A stretch of 64,000 bases of DNA from positions 1 through 64,000 of the forward strand of contig NZ_AUDK01000007.1 in NCBI RefSeq assembly GCF_000425425.1. Direction: 5' to 3'. A model generated the notes under the pieces. It searched no databases, was not told the origin of the DNA, and was given only the letters and a program-made list of their open reading frames with translations. Made by a program: the position numbers and the translations under genes. Numbering within the stretch: position 1 is the first letter of the stretch; the number at the start of each line of letters is the position of its first letter. Of the stretch, positions 1 to 8,278 are shown piece after piece. Source of the stretch: Flavobacterium daejeonense DSM 17708. GTDB taxonomy: Bacteria; Bacteroidota; Bacteroidia; Flavobacteriales; Flavobacteriaceae.

Positions 1-1235
1 GTTCCACCGGCAGCAGTAATAGTTACAGTTGCATCACCACCGTTACAGTCGATAGTTGATTGAGAAACGTTGCTGACAACGATAGTTGTTGGTTGTGTAA
101 TCTCAACTTCTGAACTTGTAACACTACATCCATTGGCTTCAGTAACTTTAACTTTATAAAATCCAATACCTAAACCGGTATAAATTCCATTTGAATCACC
201 ATTTGTAGGTAAATTTGTGTCTGTAAACGATCCTCCAGAAGTGGCAGAATATAATAAATCATAAGTTATCGTTCCAGTACCTCCGGTTATAGTTGCTGTT
301 ACTGTACCATTAGAAGCTCCATTACAAGTTACATTTGTTTTTGTTATCGGATTAATTGCAATAGTACAACATGTGCCAACCGCAATTCCTGTTTTAGTTT
401 CTGAATCTGTCTTTTGAACCGCTGTAGCATCTTTAACATTTAATGTTACAGTTAAATTATTAGTATTTGCAGGGGCGTAAGTGTAATTGTTAGTTGAGGA
501 ATATGGTGTTGTCGTAGTATTTATACCATCACTAATAACCCATTGATATTGATAAGGTGTAGTACCTCCTGTAGAGGTACTTATAAATTTTATGTTTTCA
601 AATTGTGTTCCACCAGGACAACTACGTTCTGTTGTGAAATCCGCATTTAGAGGTGTTATTACAGTTACTGTCGGATTGAGTTCATTGTTAGAACATTGAG
701 GACCAATCTTACAATTATCTAAATTGCAGACATTTTGACCGGTAGAATTCCCCCATCCTATTATTATTTTTTGTAAGCTGATTGTAGTTCCACAAGTCCA
801 GGAAATTACTTTATTAGTTATATAGACACTTCTTATTCCTGAATTTGTACTGGCTGGATTACAAAAACTAATGTCATCAGTCTTGATTCCATTGGTATAT
901 ATATCAGCTTCTACAAGGAAGCCATATCTAGTCGTGGATTGTTGTTGAACATTAATTTTAAGATATCCTTGAATTGCGTCTCCACTTGTACAAGAAGGAC
1001 TCAAAGGCAAATATAAGTCATCTGAGCCGAGAGGATTTGGATTTAACGTCGTAGAAACTAATTCTACAGATAATATCTTTTCATCACTTGAATTACAGCT
1101 ATTACAATCAAATTTTGTTTGTGCAATCAAAGTATGAGAACAGAATAACAATATTAAAAACAGTAAAAGATTATTTTTAAATAAAACATTTACCCAATAC
1201 TGTTTTAATTGAAGATTAAGTACAGTTGTTTTCAT
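1..1235 (-). CDS. Secreted SprB-repeat surface protein, N-terminal part (cut by left edge)
   Basis: An open frame reads without a stop from an ATG at 1233-1235 down to the left edge (411 codons visible). Residues 1-39 are a signal peptide: charged start, a long Leu/Phe-rich core, and a likely cleavage near CSHTLIAQ. A Cys-rich segment (DCNSCNSSDEK) follows. From about residue 295 there are repeats of the SprB type (VTCNGASNGTVTATITGG, then STIDCNGGDATVTITAAGG), rich in Thr, Gly and Asn. Such repeats are typical of very large flavobacterial adhesins exported by the type IX system; SprB itself is a gliding adhesin. The C-terminal sorting domain that would prove type IX export is outside the window. 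Function beyond 'secreted adhesin-like' is inference. Confidence 0.8.
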   Translation of the reverse strand, partial: MKTTVLNLQLKQYWVNVLFKNNLLLFLILLFCSHTLIAQTKFDCNSCNSSDEKILSVELVSTTLNPNPLGSDDLYLPLSPSCTSGDAIQGYLKINVQQQSTTRYGFLVEADIYTNGIKTDDISFCNPASTNSGIRSVYITNKVISWTCGTTISLQKIIIGWGNSTGQNVCNLDNCKIGPQCSNNELNPTVTVITPLNADFTTERSCPGGTQFENIKFISTSTGGTTPYQYQWVISDGINTTTTPYSSTNNYTYAPANTNNLTVTLNVKDATAVQKTDSETKTGIAVGTCCTIAINPITKTNVTCNGASNGTVTATITGGTGTITYDLLYSATSGGSFTDTNLPTNGDSNGIYTGLGIGFYKVKVTEANGCSVTSSEVEITQPTTIVVSNVSQSTIDCNGGDATVTITAAGG

Positions 1236-1603
1236 AAATATGAGTTTTAGAAAATTATGGAGCTATAGGTTTATATGTTGGATATAAATGGTGATAATTT
1301 ATTTCACTGCTAAGCTACTCACATTAAAATTCAGCAATAAATTTTCTCTTTGAACAACCTAAAAACTCGTTAAAAAGCGTTTTTATTTGTAAAACAAACC
1401 CTAGAATTGAGTTAATTTTTTGTTTATCTGTCGTAATTAATCAAAAAGTTCTGTTAATATCGAAACCTGTTTATAGGATGTAGCATTTTGAAATCAGCTC
1501 ATGACTTTGTTGATTTTTTGTTTTTATGACATAAAATATTCAAAGATTAATTGTATCTTTCTGTTTAGGAAATTTATAATAACGTCATGTAAACAGAAAC
1601 CAT
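1236..1603. other. Divergent intergenic region without a visible gene
   Basis: This AT-rich spacer separates the leftward adhesin gene from the rightward polyphosphate genes and must hold both promoters. The closest match to the Bacteroidota -7 motif (TAnnTTTG) for the rightward genes is TATCTTTC at 1554-1561, one base off. I see no convincing -33 partner, no RNA gene and no ORF worth calling. Confidence 0.4.
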
Positions 1604-2089
1604 ATGAAAAATCTAGTGTTAGTAAGGCATGCAAAATCAAATTGGGATATGCCGTTGAAAGATATTGATCGGCCTTTGGATCAAAGAGGGCTTCAGGATG
1701 CGCATTTAGTTTCTTCTAATATTCAAAAGCATGTTCCTAAAAAATATATTATTTGGAGTAGTCCCGCCAAAAGAGCTTCTGATACTGCGGTTATTTTTGC
1801 CCAAAATATGTTGTATCCTATAGAAAATATTGTTTATAAAGAGGAGTTATACACTTTTGATGAAAAGCAGTTGGAACATATTGTAAAATCCTGTGCAAAC
1901 TCATTTGATAGTGTAATTCTTTTTGGTCATAATGCTGCAATTACAAATTTTGTTAATAAATTTGGTGATGTATTTATAGATAATGTTCCTACAAGCGGCT
2001 TTGTTTCGCTTGAATTTGATACAGATTATTGGGATAAAATAAATAAAGGAAAAACTAAAAAAATAATAATGCCAAAAGATTTAAAATAA
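1604..2089 (+). CDS. SixA-like histidine phosphatase
   Basis: A 161-residue member of the histidine phosphatase (phosphoglycerate-mutase-like) superfamily. The signature RHAKS is at residues 8-12, where His9 would be the phospho-accepting residue. A second conserved stretch, SSPAKRA, is near 52-58 and LFGHNAAI, with the second catalytic His109, near 106-113. The short length and lack of a cap domain match SixA, a protein-phosphohistidine phosphatase, but the substrate cannot be read from sequence. The gene ends 3 bases before ppk1 and is probably cotranscribed with ppk1 and ppx. That context suggests a role linked to phosphate or polyphosphate, which is inference only. Confidence 0.85.
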   Translation: MKNLVLVRHAKSNWDMPLKDIDRPLDQRGLQDAHLVSSNIQKHVPKKYIIWSSPAKRASDTAVIFAQNMLYPIENIVYKEELYTFDEKQLEHIVKSCANSFDSVILFGHNAAITNFVNKFGDVFIDNVPTSGFVSLEFDTDYWDKINKGKTKKIIMPKDLK

Positions 2090-2092
2090 AAA

Positions 2093-4165
2093 ATGTTTGA
2101 TCAAAAATATATTGACAGAGAAAAAAGTTGGTTAGCATTTAACGCCAGAGTACTCCAGGAAGCAGCAGACGATTCGGTTCCATTATTAGACAGATTACGA
2201 TTTTTAGGAATTTTTTCCAATAATTTAGACGAATTTTTCAGAGTTCGTTTTGCCGCTATTCGCAGATTAAGTTTATCCGGAAAAACGGGAGAAAAAATTT
2301 TAGGAGGAATCTCGGCACAGCAATTAGTTAAAGATATTACCGAAATTGTAATTGAACATCAGGCGGAAAGTTTGGCTATTTTGAAAGAAATAGAAGCCAA
2401 ACTGGAAACCGAAAATATTTTTATTATCAATGAAAATGAAATTTCCGATGAACAGGAAATTTTCCTGAAAGACTTCTTTATTCAGTCTTTAAGTCCCGAA
2501 TTAGTAACCATCATTTTGAATGATTTGGCCGAATTTCCATTGCTGAAAGATAATGTAGGTTATTTGGCTGTAAAGTTGGTGATGAAAAAAGATGGAGAAG
2601 TTCATTATGCTATTATTGAAATCCCAAAAACAATCAATCGTTTTGTGGTTTTACCGTCAAATGATAATAAGAAATATGTAATTCTTATTGATGATGTTAT
2701 TCGACACAACTTACATAGTATTTTCAATATTTTTGATTACGACAGTATTTCGGCTCATATGATAAAAATTAGTCGGGACGCACAGTTAGAGATTGATAGT
2801 GACTTGAGTAAAAGTATGCTTGAAAAAATTTCAACCAGTGTAAAAGACCGACGAATAGGAGAACCCGTGCGTTTTATTTATGATCAGTTGATTGAAGATG
2901 ATACACTGCAATTTTTCTTAGATAAAATGAAAATTGTCTCTACTGACAGTATTATTCCGGGTGGAAGATACCATAACAGAAGGGATTATATGGAGTTCCC
3001 AAACTTAGGCAGATTCGATTTACTTTATAAAAAAAATATTCCTTTGCCAATTCCCGGATTGAGTCTGGAAGGAAGTATTTTGGAGAAAATCAGTAAAAAA
3101 GATTATCTGTTGCACGCCCCTTATCAGTCTTTTTCTTATTTGACCAAATTTTTAAGAGAGGCCGCCTTAGATCCCAAAGTGACTACAATAAAAATTACGT
3201 TGTACCGATTAGCAAAAAATTCTCAAATTATCAGTTCGCTGATAAATGCTGCTAAAAACGGAAAAAAAGTTACGGTTCAAATCGAATTACAGGCACGTTT
3301 TGACGAAGCTTCGAATATTTCATATTCCGAACAAATGCAACAGGAAGGAATTGAACTTATTTTTGGTATCAAAGGTTTGAAAGTTCATAGTAAAATATGT
3401 GTGATTGAACGAATTGAAAACGGAAAAAATAAGCGTTACGGCTTTATTTCTACCGGAAATTTCAACGAATCTACTGCTAAAATTTATACTGATGTGACCC
3501 TTTTTACCAGTCACCAACAAATTTTAAAAGACATTTCAAAAATATTTGAATTTTTCAATATTAATTATCGAGTTCATCGCTATAAACATTTGATTGTATC
3601 TCCACATTATACCCGTTCAAAATTTTATAAGTTCATCGATAGAGAAATTATGAATGCCCGTGCCGGAAGAGTAGCGTATATGAAGTTAAAAATGAATAGT
3701 TTGTCTGATTTTGATATAATTGATAAACTATATGAAGCCAGTAATGCTGGAGTTAAAATTCAATTAGAAGTCAGAGGAATCTGCTCATTAATTCCAGGAA
3801 TAAAAGGGATGAGCGAAAATATTGAAGCCATTAGTATTGTAGATAATTATCTGGAACATTCCCGTATTTATATTTTTGCAAATGGAGGACAAACAGAAGT
3901 TTATATTTCATCTGCCGATTTTATGACCCGAAATTTAGACGGAAGGGTCGAAGTTAGCTGTCCGATTTATGACGAGGAAATTAAAAAAGAATTGATTGAG
4001 AATTTTGATATCGGTTGGAAAGGAAATGTAAAAGCACGTTTTCATTCGTATAAATTAGACAATAAATACCGTAAGAATAACGGTAAAAATATCTTTAGAG
4101 CACAAATTGAAACGTATAAATATTACCAACGAAAGGTTGATTTATTAAAAGAAGTTATCTTTTAA
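2093..4165 (+). CDS. ppk1: Polyphosphate kinase 1
   Basis: PPK1 reversibly transfers the ATP gamma-phosphate to inorganic polyphosphate. The 690-residue length is normal for the family. The N-terminal motif REKSWLAFNARVLQEA (residues 9-24) is the classic PPK start. The C-terminal half carries two phospholipase-D-like domains. IELQARFDE lies near residue 400, the likely autophosphorylated His is His432 in KVHSKICVI, and the second conserved His is His589 in EHSRIYIF. It lies 3 bases after the SixA-like gene and 23 bases before ppx, so synthesis and breakdown of polyphosphate are encoded together. No truncation or missing key residue is visible. Confidence 0.97.
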   Translation: MFDQKYIDREKSWLAFNARVLQEAADDSVPLLDRLRFLGIFSNNLDEFFRVRFAAIRRLSLSGKTGEKILGGISAQQLVKDITEIVIEHQAESLAILKEIEAKLETENIFIINENEISDEQEIFLKDFFIQSLSPELVTIILNDLAEFPLLKDNVGYLAVKLVMKKDGEVHYAIIEIPKTINRFVVLPSNDNKKYVILIDDVIRHNLHSIFNIFDYDSISAHMIKISRDAQLEIDSDLSKSMLEKISTSVKDRRIGEPVRFIYDQLIEDDTLQFFLDKMKIVSTDSIIPGGRYHNRRDYMEFPNLGRFDLLYKKNIPLPIPGLSLEGSILEKISKKDYLLHAPYQSFSYLTKFLREAALDPKVTTIKITLYRLAKNSQIISSLINAAKNGKKVTVQIELQARFDEASNISYSEQMQQEGIELIFGIKGLKVHSKICVIERIENGKNKRYGFISTGNFNESTAKIYTDVTLFTSHQQILKDISKIFEFFNINYRVHRYKHLIVSPHYTRSKFYKFIDREIMNARAGRVAYMKLKMNSLSDFDIIDKLYEASNAGVKIQLEVRGICSLIPGIKGMSENIEAISIVDNYLEHSRIYIFANGGQTEVYISSADFMTRNLDGRVEVSCPIYDEEIKKELIENFDIGWKGNVKARFHSYKLDNKYRKNNGKNIFRAQIETYKYYQRKVDLLKEVIF

Positions 4166-4188
4166 AAAGTCATTAATAAAGTAAGAGA

Positions 4189-5079
4189 ATGATAAAAATT
4201 AAAAAATATGCCGCCATTGATATTGGATCGAATGCGATGCGTTTATTGGTAACCAATATTGTAGAACAGGACGGCAAAGAAACACAGTTTAATAAAAGTG
4301 CTTTAGTCCGTGTTCCTATTCGTTTGGGACAGGATGCCTTTACCGTTGGAGAAATTTCTCAAGAGAATTCAGACAGGATGATTGATGCAATGAAAGCATT
4401 TAATCTGTTGATGAAAGTACATAAAGTGGAAGCTTATAAAGCTTTTGCTACTTCGGCAATGCGTGAAGCTTACAACGGAAAAGAAGTGGTAGCGATGATT
4501 AAAAAAAAGGCCGATATTAAAATTGAAATTATCGATGGCAAAAAAGAAGCTGCTATTATTGCTTCAACCGATTTGCATCATTTGTTAAAAACAGATAAAA
4601 CGTATCTGTTTGTTGACGTAGGTGGTGGTAGTACTGAATTTACGCTGTTTTCAGACGGAAAAATTGTAACCTCTCGTTCTTTTAAAGTAGGTACCGTTCG
4701 TTTGCTTAATGAAATGGTTTGTGATGTGGTTTGGAATGAAATTGAAAAATGGATAAAAACTAATACTGCCGAGTTTGATGAAATTTCTTTGATTGGATCC
4801 GGAGGAAACATTAATAAGTTGTTTAAAATGTCCGGAAAAATGCAGGACAAACCTTTGTCATATTTGTATATTAATTCGCAATATGCTTTTTTAAATTCGC
4901 TGACTTACGACCAAAGAATTTCCGAATTAGGTTTGAATCCTGACCGTGCCGACGTAATTATTCCGGCAGTTCGAATTTATCTTAATGCAATGAAATGGAG
5001 TGGCGCCAGAAATATTTATGTTCCAAAAATTGGACTTTCCGACGGAATTGTGAAAGCCATGTATTTTGGTAAAATATAA
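4189..5079 (+). CDS. ppx: Ppx/GppA exopolyphosphatase family protein
   Basis: A 296-residue protein of the sugar-kinase/actin-like ATPase fold used by exopolyphosphatase and pppGpp phosphatase. The N-terminal phosphate loop AAIDIGSNAMRLLV is at residues 8-21 and the second loop DVGGGSTEFT is near 143-152. It is the short, two-domain form, lacking the C-terminal HD-like extension of E. coli Ppx. Such short forms may act on polyphosphate, pppGpp or both, and sequence alone does not decide. The position directly after ppk1 favours polyphosphate turnover. Confidence 0.9.
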   Translation: MIKIKKYAAIDIGSNAMRLLVTNIVEQDGKETQFNKSALVRVPIRLGQDAFTVGEISQENSDRMIDAMKAFNLLMKVHKVEAYKAFATSAMREAYNGKEVVAMIKKKADIKIEIIDGKKEAAIIASTDLHHLLKTDKTYLFVDVGGGSTEFTLFSDGKIVTSRSFKVGTVRLLNEMVCDVVWNEIEKWIKTNTAEFDEISLIGSGGNINKLFKMSGKMQDKPLSYLYINSQYAFLNSLTYDQRISELGLNPDRADVIIPAVRIYLNAMKWSGARNIYVPKIGLSDGIVKAMYFGKI

Positions 5080-5087
5080 TAATTAAT

Positions 5088-5681
5088 ATGAATAAAAACA
5101 GATTGGAAGCTTTTAGCGACGGAGTGCTGGCTATCATTATCACAATTATGGTTCTAGAATTAAAAGTTCCGGAAGGAGCTTTGTTTTCAGATTTGCTTGG
5201 TCTTTTTCCGGTTTTTTTGAGTTATGTGCTGAGTTTTATTTATGTGGGGATTTATTGGAATAACCACCATCATTTACTGCATAGCGCAACCAGAGTTAAT
5301 GGTAAAATTCTTTGGGCAAATCTTCATTTGCTTTTTTGGCTTTCCCTGATTCCGGCTTCTACGGCCTGGATGGGAGAGCATAATTTTGCCAAAGCAACTG
5401 TAACCGTTTATGGCTTGGTTTTATTTATGTCGGCTATTGCTTTTGTGATTTTACAAACAACAATTATTTGTTTGGATGGTGAAAAATCTTTTTTGGCAGA
5501 AGCCGTTGGTAAAGATTCTAAAGGAAAATGGTCGCAGACTTTGTATCTTTTAGCAATTGTAATTTCGTTTTTCTATCAATGGATTTCCTTAGCCATTTAT
5601 TTAATAGTTGCCCTGATGTGGTTAATTCCTGATTCCAGAATTGAAAAGAAAATTTTGGAATCCGGGAAAAGTAAACATTAA
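5088..5681 (+). CDS. TMEM175-family (DUF1211) membrane channel protein
   Basis: A 197-residue integral membrane protein with about six hydrophobic segments. It begins with the family signature RLEAFSDGVLAI (residues 5-16), the RxxxFSD motif that lines the pore in bacterial TMEM175 proteins, and NNHHHLL follows the second or third segment. Bacterial members are potassium-selective channels built from single six-helix subunits. The start is 8 bases after the ppx stop, so it may ride on the polyphosphate operon. Its 3' end overlaps the end of the dnaX C-terminal frame on the other strand by four bases. Confidence 0.85.
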   Translation: MNKNRLEAFSDGVLAIIITIMVLELKVPEGALFSDLLGLFPVFLSYVLSFIYVGIYWNNHHHLLHSATRVNGKILWANLHLLFWLSLIPASTAWMGEHNFAKATVTVYGLVLFMSAIAFVILQTTIICLDGEKSFLAEAVGKDSKGKWSQTLYLLAIVISFFYQWISLAIYLIVALMWLIPDSRIEKKILESGKSKH

Positions 5682-6328
5682 GCGTTTATGTCTAATCCAA
5701 AAGTGGTTCGCAACAAATCAATATTTGGGTTGATTTCGTGTAAACGGTTGTATCTGTCCTGATCGTTTAAGGCTTTTTTGATAGCAACATTTTCATTTAC
5801 AATAATATCAATCGTAATGTTGTGGTTGTGAAGATGTCCTCGTAGATGTCCTAAAAGTCCATTCATTTCTTTTTCGAAATCTAATTTGGAACCTTCGTTA
5901 GGTAATTCGATACTAATGGTTGTGCCGTTTAAAACCGGATCATTGATAAGCAATAAAGATTCCATAATTTTAAATCCTTTATCTCCTAAGCGTTTGGCAT
6001 AATTATTCCATTGCAACAACATTTCGGTTTCGGTAAAAGCTTCGGTAGGCAAATCCACAGTTGGTCTCACAACTGTTTTTTTGTTTTGTTCCAATGCTTG
6101 TCTGGCTCGAATACTCGATAAAGATAAGGCAGAAAATTGCGGACCTGTTACTTCAGGTTCTTTGTTTTTTGTAGTTTCCGGTTTTTCGATTGCTTGATTT
6201 TCTGCTGAGACCGAAGTTGGAGCAGTTACAGGTTTGGCAGCAGTATGGTTTTCAACAGTTTTTGTTTGTTCAACTATTGAATAATCATTTTTTCTAAAAT
6301 AAGTAGGTGGAATTATAAAGGACTCAGC
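5678..6328 (-). CDS. dnaX: DnaX C-terminal (tau) portion, read only after a frameshift
   Basis: Directly after the A10 run that ends the conserved DnaX coding, the other frame stays open for 216 codons: a Pro/Thr/Glu-rich linker starting AESFIIPPTYFRKNDYS, then a folded-looking end (SLSSIRARQALEQNK, and a domain with LQWNNYAKRLGDKG). This is what the linker and C-terminal domain of a flavobacterial DNA polymerase III tau subunit look like. It has no plausible start codon of its own (only a TTG in mid-frame), so it should be expressed as a continuation of 6313-7398. Joined, the two parts give a protein of about 580 residues. Expression needs a -1 shift or one extra A, unless the run length is a sequence error. 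Confidence 0.8.
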   Translation of the reverse strand, partial: AESFIIPPTYFRKNDYSIVEQTKTVENHTAAKPVTAPTSVSAENQAIEKPETTKNKEPEVTGPQFSALSLSSIRARQALEQNKKTVVRPTVDLPTEAFTETEMLLQWNNYAKRLGDKGFKIMESLLLINDPVLNGTTISIELPNEGSKLDFEKEMNGLLGHLRGHLHNHNITIDIIVNENVAIKKALNDQDRYNRLHEINPNIDLLRTTFGLDINA

Positions 6329-7398
6329 TTTTTTTTTTCTCCATCAAAAGTGATAGAGGCTAATTGCATTAGGCAAAGTTCAACTAATAATCGTTGGTTT
6401 TGACTGAGTTTGTATTTCAAATCACATTCGTTAGCAATAGCAATTCCTTGTAAAAGAAATTCCTGAGAACATTTTTGAGCCTGAACACCATACAGCTTTT
6501 GAGCCTGTTCTCCCGCTTCTAATAAAGTTAAAGTTGCAGGTGTTTTGCAAACTAATAAATCACGGAAATGAGAAGCCAATCCGGCAACAAAATGGTGTGC
6601 ATCAAAACCTTTTGAAAGAATGTCATTGAAAGCGATTAATAAATCCGGAATTTTATTTTCCAGAATTAAATCGGTTACATTAATGTAAGTTTCGTAATCT
6701 AAAACATTTAGATTTTCGGTTACCGCCTGACGGGTCAAATTTGTTCCACAATAAGAAACGACTCTGTCAAAAATAGACAAAGCATCACGCATGGCACCAT
6801 CGGCTTTTTGAGCGATAATGTGCAAAGCATCGTCCTCAAATTCAATTCCCTGATTTTCGGCAACACCGGCTAAATGTTCTTTGGCATCTTTAACAGTGAT
6901 TCTTTTAAAATCAAAAATCTGACAACGGGATAAAATCGTTGGAATGATTTTATGTTTTTCGGTTGTTGCCAAAATAAAAATAGCGTGTTTAGGCGGTTCT
7001 TCTAATGTTTTCAGAAAAGCATTAAAAGCGGCCGAAGACAACATGTGTACCTCGTCAATAATATAGACTTTATATTTTCCGGTTTGCGGGGGGATACGTA
7101 CCTGATCAATTAGTTTTCGAATATCATCTACCGAGTTGTTTGACGCAGCATCCAATTCGAAAACATTAAAAGCAAAGTCTTCGTTTGGGTCGTCGTAACC
7201 AGGTTGGTTGATTTTTCTGGCCAGGATTCGGGCACAAGTAGTTTTTCCAACACCTCTGGGACCTGTAAATAAAAGGGCAGAAGCCAAGTGATTGTTTTCT
7301 ATGGCATTCAATAAAGTATTGGTAATCGCTTTTTGTCCCACAACATCATTAAATGTTTGCGGACGGTATTTGCGGGCTGATACTATAAATTGTTCCAT
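6313..7398 (-). CDS. dnaX: DNA polymerase III gamma/tau subunit, ATPase part
   Basis: The clamp-loader ATPase that links the replicative polymerase and helicase. From ATG at 7398: Walker A GPRGVGKT at residues 46-53, the ELDAASNNSVDDIR segment near 81-94, DEVH at 115-118, sensor ATTEKHK near 144-150 and arginine finger SRC near 157-159. The four-cysteine zinc module found between Walker A and B in E. coli is absent. An upstream TTG would add seven residues, but it overlaps a TATATTTG promoter motif, so the ATG is preferred. After GEKKK, at an A10 run, the frame ends quickly in LSPL-stop, giving a short gamma-like product. The rest of tau lies in the -1 frame. Confidence 0.95.
   Translation of the reverse strand: MEQFIVSARKYRPQTFNDVVGQKAITNTLLNAIENNHLASALLFTGPRGVGKTTCARILARKINQPGYDDPNEDFAFNVFELDAASNNSVDDIRKLIDQVRIPPQTGKYKVYIIDEVHMLSSAAFNAFLKTLEEPPKHAIFILATTEKHKIIPTILSRCQIFDFKRITVKDAKEHLAGVAENQGIEFEDDALHIIAQKADGAMRDALSIFDRVVSYCGTNLTRQAVTENLNVLDYETYINVTDLILENKIPDLLIAFNDILSKGFDAHHFVAGLASHFRDLLVCKTPATLTLLEAGEQAQKLYGVQAQKCSQEFLLQGIAIANECDLKYKLSQNQRLLVELCLMQLASITFDGEKKKLSPL
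6329..6338 (-). other. dnaX: A10 slippery run in dnaX (possible recoding site)
   Basis: On the coding strand the sequence reads GGA GAA AAA AAA AAG CTG, i.e. ten consecutive A after G. It contains A AAA AAG in the correct phase, the same heptamer used for -1 frameshifting in E. coli dnaX. Runs of nine or more A also permit RNA polymerase slippage, as in Thermus dnaX. A GATGGAG stretch lies directly upstream. I see no strong downstream stem-loop. A homopolymer length error would look identical. Confidence 0.6.
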
Positions 7399-7416
7399 AG
7401 AAATTTTATTCGAAAG

Positions 7417-7424
7417 CAAATATA
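7417..7424 (-). promoter_or_regulatory. Putative dnaX promoter (-7 motif TATATTTG)
   Basis: A perfect match to the Bacteroidota -7 consensus TAnnTTTG, 18 bases upstream of the dnaX ATG on the minus strand, implying a very short leader. No clear TTG -33 element is present at the usual spacing. Confidence 0.45.
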
Positions 7425-7431
7425 GGTTTTA

Positions 7432-7478
7432 ATTTAAAGATTGAAAAATTTAAATATTGAAAGATTTTATAAAAAATT
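7432..7478. repeat. AT-rich word-repeat tract upstream of dnaX
   Basis: The spacer contains the words AAAGATTGAAAAATTTAAA and ATTGAAAGATTTT in tandem. The same words form the hairpin arms at 55576-55653 and 59102-59180, so this looks like a one-armed or decayed member of that intergenic family. Confidence 0.4.
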
Positions 7479-7499
7479 AGAATCCTGATTTGATTGTTT

Positions 7500-7814
7500 T
7501 TAAGATTGATTTTTCCTTCTGCTTCGGGATTTAATACTAATATTTAATAATAGTTGCGTGGTTTCATTGTTAGAATTTGCGGCAAAACCTGAAACATAAA
7601 CTCCTTTTTTACCGGATTTGGATTGAATACCAAAAACAATGGCTTCGTCATCCGGATTGGATTCGCCTTCATAACGATAAATATGTTTGATTTCAAATTT
7701 ATCAGGGTTTTTCAAAATGACATCTTCATGTTTGTTAAAGTCATAATTAAAACCGTTTTCGTTCAATTCGTCCAAGGCTTTTGAAACAGAATCGTAGTGG
7801 TATATCGGATCCAT
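7500..7814 (-). CDS. Small conserved Bacteroidota protein of unknown function
   Basis: A 104-residue soluble protein starting [18 protein letters not shown], with an alpha/beta-looking N-terminal part, a [24 protein letters not shown] core and a basic C-terminal tail (SRSRRKNQS). Similar short proteins are common in Bacteroidota and are often labelled 'phosphoribosylpyrophosphate synthetase'. That label is not supported here, because none of the PRPP synthase motifs fit in 104 residues. No signal peptide or membrane segment. It lies between dnaX and the RNase P RNA gene, transcribed in the same direction as dnaX. Confidence 0.7.
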   Translation of the reverse strand: MDPIYHYDSVSKALDELNENGFNYDFNKHEDVILKNPDKFEIKHIYRYEGESNPDDEAIVFGIQSKSGKKGVYVSGFAANSNNETTQLLLNISIKSRSRRKNQS

Positions 7815-8037
7815 GGTGTAAAATATTAAGTGGTTAAAAGTTATTTAAATATAACCATTTTATTTTTAATGTATTGCGAAATACTTGTTAAAGTCGCTGT
7901 TTTGTACTTGTTGACATGGTTTTTAAATTGTAATTTTGCACCACAGACCGCCTTATCGCTGTCTCGTCTTTCGGGATGAGAGAGAGGAAAGTCCGGACAC
8001 CATAGAGAGGCATAGCGGGTAACACCCGTCATCTCGT

Positions 8038-8053
8038 CCCGATAGCTATCGGG
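8038..8053. repeat. Palindrome CCCGATAGCTATCGGG inside rnpB (copy 1)
   Basis: A perfect 16-base palindrome placed where E. coli RNase P RNA has its variable P9 hairpin, just before the conserved GTGCAACAGAAAG. The core is identical to the copy at 8261-8278. A run of G follows. Confidence 0.75.
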
Positions 8054-8153
8054 GGGGGGATAGGACAAGTGCAACAGAAAGTATGTACAGGTAATGCTGT
8101 AGTGAAACCAGGTAAACTCTATGCGGTGAAATACCAAGTATATCAGCTCCTGA

Positions 8154-8169
8154 TCCCGAAATTTCGGGA
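8154..8169. repeat. Palindrome TCCCGAAATTTCGGGA inside rnpB
   Basis: A perfect 16-base palindrome with the same CCCG/CGGG ends but a different core, sitting in the variable P16-P17 part of the RNA. Flanking ATCCC and GGGAT can extend the stem. Confidence 0.7.
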
Positions 8170-8260
8170 CGGGATAAAAAGGGCTTCTCGTCCGTTGCTG
8201 AAGGGTAGGTAGCTTGATCTCGTCAGTAATGACGAGGCTAGATAAATGATAAGGGTCCCG

Positions 8261-8278
8261 TCCCGATAGCTATCGGGA
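8261..8278. repeat. Palindrome TCCCGATAGCTATCGGGA inside rnpB (copy 2)
   Basis: A perfect 18-base palindrome containing the same 16-base core as copy 1. It lies between the TAGATAAATGAT element and the conserved 3' ACAGAATCCGGC. Outer TCCCG and CGGGA segments can lengthen the hairpin. Confidence 0.75.

Noticed and set aside
8038..8060. CRISPR-like repeats in the rnpB region
   Set aside because: The repeated palindromes are few, unevenly spaced, and lie inside conserved RNase P RNA secondary structure; no cas gene is present.
7841..8137. A 98-residue ORF on the minus strand
   Set aside because: It lies antisense to the conserved core of the RNase P RNA, its peptide reflects the palindromes and core RNA motifs, and no start signal or homologue is seen.
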